Origin: JACVRX01 sp035697245
GTDB taxonomy: Bacteria > Actinomycetota > Actinomycetes > Jiangellales > Jiangellaceae
Reading direction: 5' to 3'
Assembly: GCA_035697245.1 (NCBI GenBank)
Contig: DASSDH010000037.1
Span: 1 to 8,211, forward strand
Length of the DNA stretch: 8,211 nucleotides
Position 1 is the stretch's first letter; each line of letters opens with the position of its first letter. The translations under genes and the position numbers were made by a program. This document shows, piece by piece, positions 1-6,443 of the stretch. Below the pieces are notes generated by a model, which searched no databases, was not told the origin of the DNA, and saw nothing but the letters and a program-made list of their open reading frames with translations.

Positions 1-237
1 GGCGATGAACCCGGCGGTGATCAAGCCCATGCCGATGACGAGGTTCCAGCCGCCGAGCGCGCTCATCACCGGCAGGCTGGCCTCGGTGATGTAGTACACG
101 ACGATCCAAGCCAACCCGAGCACCAGCAGCGTGACCATCACGGGAGCGACCCAGCGCCCGGAGACGCCGGGACCGCTGCCGCCACGAGTCGCCGGCGGGG
201 TGAAGTCGACCTTGCGGCGAATGCGGGATCTGGGCAC
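1..237 (-). CDS. crgA: Cell division protein CrgA (3' end cut by window edge)
   Basis: Small membrane protein of the actinobacterial divisome. In mycobacteria the family interacts with FtsZ, FtsI-type PBPs and Wag31 and helps coordinate septal wall synthesis; in Streptomyces it influences sporulation septation. The 79 visible residues begin VPRSRIRRKVDFTPP, the typical CrgA basic N-terminus with the R/K-x-DF-x-PP motif. A first membrane segment follows at about residues 31-50 (APVMVTLLVLGLAWIVVYYI). Then comes a loop ending in LGGWN and the start of a second membrane segment at about 65-79. The family is 80-95 residues, so only a short basic tail is missing beyond position 1. The GTG start at 237-235 is chosen because GAGAGGA (246-252 on the complement) lies 8 nt upstream and the protein then begins exactly at the family N-terminus. 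It is divergent from the DUF881 gene. Identification rests on sequence pattern plus synteny. Confidence 0.93.
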   Translation of the reverse strand, partial: MPRSRIRRKVDFTPPATRGGSGPGVSGRWVAPVMVTLLVLGLAWIVVYYITEASLPVMSALGGWNLVIGMGLITAGFIA

Positions 238-342
238 GGCTGGCGTCCTCTCGCTTGGCGATCTTGGCGGTGAAACTCCCGCCCGACCTTGGGAGATAGC
301 GTAGTCAACGCATTGCCGCCGGTTCGCGAGGAGGTGACGACC
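238..342. promoter_or_regulatory. Divergent intergenic region between crgA and the DUF881 gene
   Basis: These 105 bp separate two divergent genes and must hold at least one promoter for each direction unless transcription enters from outside. Rightward, TAGCGT at 297-302 is a plausible -10 hexamer, but I see no well-spaced -35. Leftward, TTGACT (complement of 303-308) resembles a -35, but no TANNNT box lies at the right distance. The heptamer CTTGGCG occurs twice at 254-260 and 263-269, next to the crgA ribosome binding site. Promoter assignment here is inference from gene geometry, not from a clear consensus. Confidence 0.4.
328..334 (+). promoter_or_regulatory. Shine-Dalgarno site fixing the DUF881 gene start
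   Basis: GAGGAGG lies 8 nt before the GTG at 343-345. This strong site favours GTG 343 over an in-frame TTG at 289, which would add 18 residues with no membrane or family character and has no comparable purine-rich site. Confidence 0.75.
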
Positions 343-1068
343 GTGGCCGCGCTCGGCCGAGGCTGGCGGTTCGCCGCACCCGTCGCACTTGCCGGCTGCG
401 GTGTGTTGCTGGTCATCAGCGCGCGGGCGGCAGACGGCACAGACCTGCGCCCGATCGACCACACCGACGTCGCTGATCTGGTCCGGGCGGAGGAACGGCA
501 CACGGCGGAGCTCACCGCAGAACACGAGCGGCTTGCCGCCGAGGTTGAAGCGCTGACGGCCGAGAAGGGCAGCGGGGGATCGACGGACTTACATGATCGG
601 GTCGACGCGCTGCGGTCATCGACCGGCTTGACCGCCGTCGAGGGCCCTGGGCTCACGGTGACACTCGACGACGCGCCGCTGCCACCCGGCGGCGAACTGG
701 AGCCCGGCACTCAGCTCGACGATTATGTCGTTCACCAGCAGGACCTCGACGGCGTCATCAACGCGTTGTGGGCAGGCGGGGCCGAGGCGATGCAGGTCAT
801 GGATCAGCGGATCGTCGCCACGAGCACCGTCCGCTGCGTCGGACCGGTACTCCTGTTGCAGGGGCGTCGATACGCGCCGCCGTACACAGTCACGGCTATC
901 GGCGACCCGGCGGCGATGCAAGAGGCACTCGAGGACTCCGACGCTGTCGCCGAGTTTCGTCTCTACGCCGACTTCATCGGACTGGGCTACCAGGTCGAAC
1001 GGAACGACAGCGTCACGCTGCCTGCGTACGACGGGCCGATCGACGTTTCGGAGGCAACCGCATCATGA
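343..1068 (+). CDS. Membrane-anchored DUF881 family protein
   Basis: A 241-residue protein of the DUF881 (YlxW/YlxX-like) family; no biochemical role is established. It is regularly encoded beside crgA and trpG/pabA in actinobacteria (Rv0012 is the M. tuberculosis counterpart). A short basic N-terminus (GRGWR) precedes one membrane segment at residues 10-28, giving a likely N-in, C-out topology. A heptad-like, Glu/Leu/Ala-rich coiled coil follows at about 42-76 (DLVRAEERHTAELTAEHERL). The DUF881 core spans about 96-227, with the signature VVHQQDLDGVINALWAGGAE (129-148) and QRIVATSTVRCVGPVLLLQG (155-174). The C-terminus has a YQVERNDSVTLPAY segment. The stop TGA (1066-1068) overlaps the ATG of the amidotransferase gene in an ATGA junction, so the two are probably cotranslated. 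Streptomyces-type loci carry a class E sortase gene between these two; it is absent here. Family assignment is secure, function is not. Confidence 0.9.
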   Translation: MAALGRGWRFAAPVALAGCGVLLVISARAADGTDLRPIDHTDVADLVRAEERHTAELTAEHERLAAEVEALTAEKGSGGSTDLHDRVDALRSSTGLTAVEGPGLTVTLDDAPLPPGGELEPGTQLDDYVVHQQDLDGVINALWAGGAEAMQVMDQRIVATSTVRCVGPVLLLQGRRYAPPYTVTAIGDPAAMQEALEDSDAVAEFRLYADFIGLGYQVERNDSVTLPAYDGPIDVSEATAS

Positions 1069-1694
1069 CCGCGCGGCGGATCCTCGTGGTCGACAACTAC
1101 GACAGCTTTGTCTTCAACCTGGTGCAGTACCTCGCCCAGCTCGGTTCCGAGTGCCATGTACGCCGCAACGACGAGATCACCGCCGAGGATGCCCTCGACT
1201 ACGACGGCGTGCTCATCTCGCCTGGCCCAGGCACGCCGGAGCGGGCTGGGGTCTGCGTCGACCTGGTTCGCCACGCCGCAGGACGGGTGCCGGTGTTCGG
1301 CGTGTGCTTGGGACTGCAGGCGATCGCCGTCGCCTACGGGGCAACCGTCGGGCGAGCCCCTGAGTTGCTCCATGGCAAGACCAGTGAGGTGCACCATCAA
1401 GGTGTCGGTGTCCTGGCCGGGCTGTCGAACCCGTTCATCGCGACGAGGTACCACTCACTCGCGGTCGAGCCATCGACTGTGCCCGACGTTCTCCAAGTCA
1501 CCGGCGTGACGGCCGGCGGCGTCCTGATGGCGCTTCGCCACCGCAACGTCGCCGTCGAAGGCGTCCAGTTCCATCCCGAGTCGGTTCTCACCGAGGGCGG
1601 GCACCGAATGCTGGCCAACTGGCTGACGGTGTGTGGCGACGGGGAGGCCGTGGGGCGTTCGGCTGGGCTGGCTCCGGTGGTTGCTCTCGGGTAG
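1065..1694 (+). CDS. pabA: Class I glutamine amidotransferase, aminodeoxychorismate/anthranilate synthase component II
   Basis: A 209-residue triad-type glutaminase. It releases ammonia from glutamine and passes it to a chorismate-using partner (PabB for p-aminobenzoate/folate, or TrpE for anthranilate/tryptophan). Visible motifs are LVVDNYDSFVFNLVQYL at the N-terminus, the oxyanion segment SPGPGTPERAG (52-62), the nucleophile elbow GVCLGLQAI with Cys81, HGKTS (103-107), RYHSL (128-132), and GVQFHPESVLTEGGHRMLANW with catalytic His170 and Glu172. The common GHQ after the nucleophile is GLQ here (Leu84); several actinobacterial homologues also replace this His. The C-terminus (AVGRSAGLAPVV) resembles Streptomyces-type PabA. 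The start ATG overlaps the DUF881 stop, with GGAGG at 1050-1054, 10 nt upstream. No pabB or trpE lies in the window, so PabA versus TrpG cannot be settled; the protein may serve both pathways. It converges on pknB. Confidence 0.93.
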   Translation: MTARRILVVDNYDSFVFNLVQYLAQLGSECHVRRNDEITAEDALDYDGVLISPGPGTPERAGVCVDLVRHAAGRVPVFGVCLGLQAIAVAYGATVGRAPELLHGKTSEVHHQGVGVLAGLSNPFIATRYHSLAVEPSTVPDVLQVTGVTAGGVLMALRHRNVAVEGVQFHPESVLTEGGHRMLANWLTVCGDGEAVGRSAGLAPVVALG

Positions 1695-1864
1695 CCGCTT
1701 TGGTCGCCCTCTTGTCGGGTGTGGGGGACGTGGTTCTCGGAGGCCAGTTCTTGCCGTTTGCTTTGAGTGCGTCACCAATCGTCCCCGGGCTTCGTGCTTA
1801 GCCTCCGAGAACCACGTCCCCCACACCCTCCGGTGCCTCTGCGAACCGCCTCCCCCGCCCGCCG
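1695..1864. terminator. Possible bidirectional terminator between convergent pabA and pknB
   Basis: This 170-bp gap between tail-to-tail genes is where transcription from both sides should end, and its only strong structure is the 28-bp inverted repeat. There is no U-tract after the stem on either strand, so it is not a canonical intrinsic terminator; actinobacterial terminators often lack the U-run. The 56-nt loop is unusually large for a terminator. The role is inferred from position and stem strength only. Confidence 0.4.
1717..1828. repeat. Perfect 28-bp inverted repeat with a 56-bp centre in the convergent gap
   Basis: The arms are 1717-1744 and 1801-1828, and every one of the 28 positions is complementary. 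The left arm begins GGGTGTGGGGG and ends CTCGGAGGC; the right arm is its exact reverse complement. The centre (1745-1800) is less GC-rich and shows no further strong pairing. Pairing stops abruptly at both ends. The element lies 22 nt after the pabA stop and 36 nt before the pknB stop codon. Either strand would give RNA with a very stable stem, consistent with a bidirectional transcription barrier. The large loop and exact arm identity also fit a small palindromic mobile element (MITE- or REP-like). I see no convincing target-site duplication and no ORF of its own. Confidence 0.9.
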
Positions 1865-3787
1865 TCAGGTTGTGCCGGACGTCTGGCGCTGGCCGCCGCA
1901 ACCGTCTGGAGGCTCTTCGGCGATCGTGATCTCGACCGTCGCTCCTGGCTCCACCTCGGTGCCGGCCTGCGGCGACTGATCAGTCACCGTGTCGGCCGGG
2001 GCCTCGCAGGTTTCCTCCGTCTGGACGGATGCTTGGAGTCCGGCATCCCCCAATGCCGTCTGTGCGGCATCGGCACTCTGTCCGACGACGTCGGGCACTT
2101 CGACATTCGCTGGGCCGCTCGAGATCACGACGCTCACCGTGGATCCCCGATCGACCTCGGTCCCGCCGGCCGGGTCAGTGCGCAGCACCGTGTCGACCGG
2201 TTGGTCACTCGCCTCCCGCGTGACGTTGCCGAAAGAGAGCCCGGCCGCTTCGATCGCCGCTCGTGCGTCGTCGACCGGTCGGCCCAAGACCGCCGGCACG
2301 GTTACGGTGTCCGATGCCTGCGCTACCACCAGGTTGACCGCGCTGCCGACCGGAATCTCCTGACCGGAGTCCGGGTCGGTATCCAGGACTTCGCCCGGTT
2401 CCGCGTCGTCGTTCTCCTCTTGACTGACGGTGCCGACCGTCAAGCCCGCGGCTTGTAGTGCCGCCCGGGCCTCTTGCTCGGTCATGCCGACGAGGTTGGC
2501 CGGCACGGCAACCGTGTCCGGTGCCACTCCGATCGTCGGGGTGACGGTCGAGCCTTCGTCGACCAGCTCGTTGAAGGCAGGGTCCTGCGAGAGAACCGTG
2601 CCGACTTCGTCCGGATTATCGGTCTCCTGCTCGACGGGGGTTCCCATGACCAGGCCGCGATCCTCGATCAGCTGTTGAGCCTCCTCGAGTGTCTGTCCGA
2701 CGACGTTGGGTACGCCGACCTGCTGAGCGCCGTCGTCGCGGAAGATCAGGTAGCCGATGATCCCGGCGACGGCGAGGATCGCCAACGCGATCAATACCAA
2801 CCTCCCCCAGCTGATGCCGCGTGGCTCCGGCTCGGGGACCTCCTCGACCTGGTCGAGGTCGGCCACAGTGCCGTACGAGTCGTAAGCGGTCGGCGCCGCG
2901 GCGATGAGCTGGGTGGCGGCCGACGTGTCGTGGGCCGCGGCGACCGGCAGGCCGGCGGCGGCGCGCTCGAGGTCGGCGCGCATCTCGGACGCGCTCTGGT
3001 ATCGCTCCAGCCGGTCCTTGGCCAGCGACTTCATCACGATCGCGTCGATGTCGGGAGGAATCGACGGGTCCAGGGCCGAGGGCGGGGTTGGCATTTCCCG
3101 CACGTGCGACACCGCGACGGACACCAGCGACTCGCCGACGAAGGGCGGCCGGCCAGTGAGCATCTCGTAGAGCACGCAGCCGGTCGCATAGAGATCGCTG
3201 CGTGCGTCGGCCTGCTCGCCGCGGGCCTGTTCGGGCGAGATGTACTGGGCCGTCCCGACGACGGCAGCCGTCTGGGTCAGCGTCACACCGGAGTCGGCAA
3301 GTGACCGGGCGATGCCGAAGTCCATCACCTTGACCTCGCCGGAGCCAGTGATCATCACGTTGCCCGGCTTGATGTCGCGATGGACGATGCCCGCTCGGTG
3401 GCTGTACTCCAACGCGTCGAGGACGCTAGAAATGATCTCGATGGACCGCTCGGACGTGAACCGGGCCTGTTCGCGGAGCAGTTCGCGCAGGGTCCGGCCT
3501 TCGACATACTCCATCACGATGAACGGGATCCGGTGGCCGTCGAAGACGTCCTCTCCGGTGTCGTAAACGGCGACGATGTTGCGGTGATTCAAGGACGCCG
3601 CCGACTGTGCTTCCCGGCGGAACCGGGCTTGGAAGGTGGCGTCGGCAGAATGATCGATTCGCAGCATCTTGACGGCGACGACCCGGCCCAGCCGCCGGTC
3701 GCGGCCACGGCGGACCTCTGCCATCCCGCCCCGGCCGAGCACGTCGCCGAGTTCGTAGCGATCTCCGAGGAGTCGCTGATCGGTCAT
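1865..3787 (-). CDS. pknB: Ser/Thr protein kinase PknB with four PASTA repeats
   Basis: A 640-residue transmembrane receptor kinase that phosphorylates cell-wall and division proteins and senses muropeptides/lipid II through PASTA domains (family knowledge). Kinase domain, about 11-275: glycine loop GRGGMAEV (18-25), VAVK with Lys40, Glu59, HRDIKPGN with Asp138, DFG with Asp156, activation loop Thr171 and Thr173 in TLTQTAAVVGTAQYISPEQ. These residues carry the same numbers as in M. tuberculosis PknB, and all are intact. A juxtamembrane linker (about 276-328) with an acidic Pro/Glu run leads to one membrane helix at 329-349. PASTA repeats start near 357, 426, 495 and 562, each with a VPxxxG-type opening and an AxxAL..AGL helix. 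The tail ends CGGQRQTSGTT. Cys594 (PASTA 4) and Cys630 (tail) are the only outer cysteines. ATG 3787 overlaps the pknA stop in ATGA, with AAAGGG 6 nt upstream. Last gene of the operon. Confidence 0.97.
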   Translation of the reverse strand: MTDQRLLGDRYELGDVLGRGGMAEVRRGRDRRLGRVVAVKMLRIDHSADATFQARFRREAQSAASLNHRNIVAVYDTGEDVFDGHRIPFIVMEYVEGRTLRELLREQARFTSERSIEIISSVLDALEYSHRAGIVHRDIKPGNVMITGSGEVKVMDFGIARSLADSGVTLTQTAAVVGTAQYISPEQARGEQADARSDLYATGCVLYEMLTGRPPFVGESLVSVAVSHVREMPTPPSALDPSIPPDIDAIVMKSLAKDRLERYQSASEMRADLERAAAGLPVAAAHDTSAATQLIAAAPTAYDSYGTVADLDQVEEVPEPEPRGISWGRLVLIALAILAVAGIIGYLIFRDDGAQQVGVPNVVGQTLEEAQQLIEDRGLVMGTPVEQETDNPDEVGTVLSQDPAFNELVDEGSTVTPTIGVAPDTVAVPANLVGMTEQEARAALQAAGLTVGTVSQEENDDAEPGEVLDTDPDSGQEIPVGSAVNLVVAQASDTVTVPAVLGRPVDDARAAIEAAGLSFGNVTREASDQPVDTVLRTDPAGGTEVDRGSTVSVVISSGPANVEVPDVVGQSADAAQTALGDAGLQASVQTEETCEAPADTVTDQSPQAGTEVEPGATVEITIAEEPPDGCGGQRQTSGTT

Positions 3788-4980
3788 CCGTCACCCTTTC
3801 CCGCATCATTACCGACGCGCACGGTACCCGCCCCTGGGTCTGGTGTGTCACTTGCGGTCGCCCCGGCGCCTTGCGAGCTCGCTGCCAGCACTGAAAGGAC
3901 CACGAGCAGGATCACCGCCGCACCAATCAGGCCGATCCCCGATATCGAATACCGCTGCCGCAACTCGCCGGCTCGCTGGCACACCGCGAGCCACTGAGCC
4001 GGATACTCCGCCGCCGGCCTGGCCGCAAGCCTGACCGCCGCCGCCCCGGTGAGCGTTGATGGCGGCGCTGCCGCTGCCCGAACCGGCGGGGAGATCTTCG
4101 GCAGCGGCGGCTTAGTCAGGTCACGCGCCTGAGTTCTGAGCGGACGATGCCGGGCGACCGCTGACAGCCGGGCCGCCAATTCCGCGGCCGAGCTCGGCCG
4201 GTCCGCGGGATTCTTCGCCATGGCGGCGACCGTGATCGCTCGTAATGGCTCGGGTACCGACACCGGGAGCGCGGGCAGTGGCTCGTGCACGTGCGCGCGA
4301 GCGACCTCGACCGCGTTCGCACCGCGGAACGGCCGCACGCCGGTGAGGCTCTCGTAGAGCACCACGCCGAGGCTGTAAATGTCACTCGCGGGGCTCGCGG
4401 GCTGACCACGTACCTGCTCGGGCGACAGGTATGCGGCAGCACCCAGCACCTGCCCGGCGGCGGTGAGCGCGGGTAGGCCTGCTGCTCTGGCGATGCCGAA
4501 GTCAGTGATCTTGACGACGTCGCCGGCGCAGACCAGCAGGTTGCCGGGAGTGAGATCGCGATGGACCACCCCTGCGAGGTGCGCTGCATGTACCGCCGCG
4601 GCTGCCTGCGCTATTAGTCCGGCGACGCGGACGGGGTCGAGCGCGCCAGACGAAGCGAGCAGTTCGGACAACGGTCGGCCGGGCACGAACTCCTGCACCA
4701 TCCACGGCGGCTCATCACGTGCGTCGCCGTCATCGACGTCGTGCACCAGGACGATTCCTGGATGTGCGAGCCGGGCAGCGAGGCGGGCCTCGGTCCGAAA
4801 CCGCTCCACGGCGACCGGATCGCGGGCGTATTCGGGTCGCAAGATCTTGACGGCGACGATGCGGTCCATGCGTTCGTCGAGCGCCTCCCAGACCTCGCCC
4901 ATGGCCCCGCCCGCGACGAACCGGGTGAGGTCGTAGCGGCCGGCGATGACCTGGCCGGTGGCGGTCAGCGTCGTCGTCAC
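3784..4980 (-). CDS. pknA: Ser/Thr protein kinase PknA, with altered catalytic-loop and P+1-loop residues
   Basis: A 398-residue membrane kinase. In actinobacteria PknA works with PknB on division and cell-shape substrates such as Wag31 and FtsZ. Kinase domain, about 15-275: VAGGAMGEVW (22-31), VAVK with Lys45, Glu64, HRDLTPGN with Asp142 and Asn147, DFG (160-162), SPE (186-188), DIYSLG (200-205). Two invariant-type positions differ: the HRDxK lysine is Thr144, and the Thr of the GT-xx-Y P+1 motif is Ala181 (GAAAYLSPEQ). Of the two activation-loop threonines expected by alignment to mycobacterial PknA, Thr173 remains and the second is Ala175. A Pro/Ala-rich linker (about 280-345) precedes one membrane segment (348-369) and a short outer tail without PASTA. 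The codon pair CTA-ATA (Leu122-Ile123) is rare for such GC-rich DNA. GTG 4980 overlaps the pbpA stop in GTGA, with GGAGG at 4991-4995 (complement), 10 nt upstream. Identity is supported by position; full activity is uncertain. Confidence 0.93.
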   Translation of the reverse strand: MTTTLTATGQVIAGRYDLTRFVAGGAMGEVWEALDERMDRIVAVKILRPEYARDPVAVERFRTEARLAARLAHPGIVLVHDVDDGDARDEPPWMVQEFVPGRPLSELLASSGALDPVRVAGLIAQAAAAVHAAHLAGVVHRDLTPGNLLVCAGDVVKITDFGIARAAGLPALTAAGQVLGAAAYLSPEQVRGQPASPASDIYSLGVVLYESLTGVRPFRGANAVEVARAHVHEPLPALPVSVPEPLRAITVAAMAKNPADRPSSAAELAARLSAVARHRPLRTQARDLTKPPLPKISPPVRAAAAPPSTLTGAAAVRLAARPAAEYPAQWLAVCQRAGELRQRYSISGIGLIGAAVILLVVLSVLAASSQGAGATASDTPDPGAGTVRVGNDAGKGDG

Positions 4981-6443
4981 CCGAGCACCGCCTCCATCAC
5001 GGCTTTCGCAACCGGAGCCGCCAACCGGCCGCCGGCAATGTCGTCGCGCGCGGTGTCCGGTGCCTCCTCGATGACCACGGCCACGGCGATCTGTGCATCG
5101 TCAGCAGGAGCGAACGAGGTGAACCATGCGTACGGCGGCCGCTCGGCCGTGGTCTGCGCGGTTCCGGTCTTGCCGGCGACCTGGACGCCGTCCAGCTGCC
5201 CGTTCTGGCCGGTGCCGTTCTCGACCACCTCGACCATCATGGCGGTGAGCTCTTGGGCAGTTTCGGTCGAGACTGCTCGGGACAGCTCCTCCGGCTCGGT
5301 GCGCTCGAGCACCTTGACCCGGTCCGGATCCCGAAGCTCCTCGATGAGGTAGGGGTTCATCACGGTGCCGTCGTTCGCTATGCCGGCGGAGACCATGGCG
5401 ATCTGCAATGGCGTGGCCCTGACGTCGAACTGACCGATCGCGGCGAGCGCCGTCTGCGGAGCGTCCAGCTCGGCGGGGAAGATGCTCGTGGCCGCGTTGA
5501 GGTCCTCGTCTGTGAGCGGCTCGCTGTTGTAGCCGAAGCGTTCGGCCTGCTCGCGGAGCGCGTCGTCGCCGAGATCGTTGCCGAGGTAGGCGAACGCGGT
5601 GTTGCAGGATACGCGTAGCGCATTGGTGAGCGTGGTCAACTCGTCTGGGCCTGAGCCACACGGTTCGCCACTCTGGTTTGGCAGGTCCACCGTCGACTGG
5701 GGCAGGTCATACTCGGCCGGACCCGGGATCAGCGAGTCAGGTTCGTAACGACCGGATTCCAAGGCCGCTGCCGCTGTCACGATCTTGAACACCGAGCCGG
5801 GTGGGAGAGTCTGAGCGATTGCCCGGTTGAGGGTTGGCTTTTCCGGATCTTCCTGGAGCACCTGCCAAGCCGCTTGCTGTTCCGCGACCGAATGGCTGGC
5901 GAGCGGGTTGGGGTCATAGGACGGTTTGCTGACCATCGCCAGGATGGCACCGGTGCGCGGATCGAGGGCGACAACCGCGCCCTTGTTGTCGCCGAGCGCA
6001 TCGTAGGCAGCCTGCTGTGCAGCGGGATTGAGGGTGAGCTTGACGGTGCCGCCGCGCTGCTCTCGGTTGGTCACCAGGTCGACCAGGCGGCGGGCAAAGA
6101 GCCGGTCGTCGTTGCCGGAGAGGATGTCGTTCTCCGAGCGCTCGACGGCACTTCGGCCGAAGACCGAGGAGTAGTACCCCGTCGCCGGCGCGTACACCAG
6201 CGGGACGGGGTACTGCCGCAGGTATGCGAATTCGTCATCGGTCTCCACCGACAGCGCGACCGGCTCATCGCCGACCAAGATCGGGCCACGTTCCTTTGCA
6301 TACTCGTCGAGGAGGACGCGTCGGTTGTCGGAGCGAGAGTTGAGCTCGTCGGCTCGGATGGCCTGAACATAGGTGATGTTGGCGAGCAACAGGAACACCA
6401 GCAGCATGCATCCTGCCGCGACCTTGCGGATCGGCCCGTTCAC
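4977..6443 (-). CDS. pbpA: Class B penicillin-binding protein (FtsI-like transpeptidase) PbpA
   Basis: A 488-residue membrane-anchored D,D-transpeptidase that cross-links peptidoglycan, probably with the SEDS polymerase encoded just upstream. Mycobacterial PbpA (491 residues) is nearly the same length and is regulated by PknB. The sequence has a short cytoplasmic N-terminus (NGPIRKVAAG), a membrane helix at about 11-29, a compact dimerisation/pedestal region to about 150, and a transpeptidase domain from about 155. Active-site motifs are SVFK with nucleophile Ser217 and Lys220 (in LPPGSVFKIVTAAAALESG), SCN with Ser279/Asn281, and KTG at 425-427 (VAGKTGTAQ). Cys262 and Cys280 flank the SxN motif and could form a disulfide. 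GTG 6443 is chosen because it overlaps the rodA stop in GTGA and places the membrane anchor at the N-terminus; the open frame extends upstream to 6950 only because of GC-rich antisense-like sequence over rodA. Shine-Dalgarno pairing is weak (GGTGAAG), consistent with coupling to rodA translation. Confidence 0.95.
   Translation of the reverse strand: MNGPIRKVAAGCMLLVFLLLANITYVQAIRADELNSRSDNRRVLLDEYAKERGPILVGDEPVALSVETDDEFAYLRQYPVPLVYAPATGYYSSVFGRSAVERSENDILSGNDDRLFARRLVDLVTNREQRGGTVKLTLNPAAQQAAYDALGDNKGAVVALDPRTGAILAMVSKPSYDPNPLASHSVAEQQAAWQVLQEDPEKPTLNRAIAQTLPPGSVFKIVTAAAALESGRYEPDSLIPGPAEYDLPQSTVDLPNQSGEPCGSGPDELTTLTNALRVSCNTAFAYLGNDLGDDALREQAERFGYNSEPLTDEDLNAATSIFPAELDAPQTALAAIGQFDVRATPLQIAMVSAGIANDGTVMNPYLIEELRDPDRVKVLERTEPEELSRAVSTETAQELTAMMVEVVENGTGQNGQLDGVQVAGKTGTAQTTAERPPYAWFTSFAPADDAQIAVAVVIEEAPDTARDDIAGGRLAAPVAKAVMEAVLG

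Noticed and set aside
289..342. TTG start for the DUF881 protein at 289
   Set aside because: It adds 18 residues without family similarity; the GAGGAGG site points to GTG 343.
138..710. Leftward open frame overlapping the crgA start and the DUF881 gene
   Set aside because: Ser/Arg/Ala-rich shadow translation conflicting with two recognised genes on the two strands.
1633..1979. Small rightward open frames running through the convergent gap
   Set aside because: They cross the inverted repeat and the 3' ends of pabA and pknB, have no ribosome binding site, and their translations show no recognisable pattern.
2474..3304. Rightward open frame opposite the pknB kinase and PASTA regions
   Set aside because: Mirror of pknB codon bias; no recognisable domain and fully contained in the conserved kinase gene.
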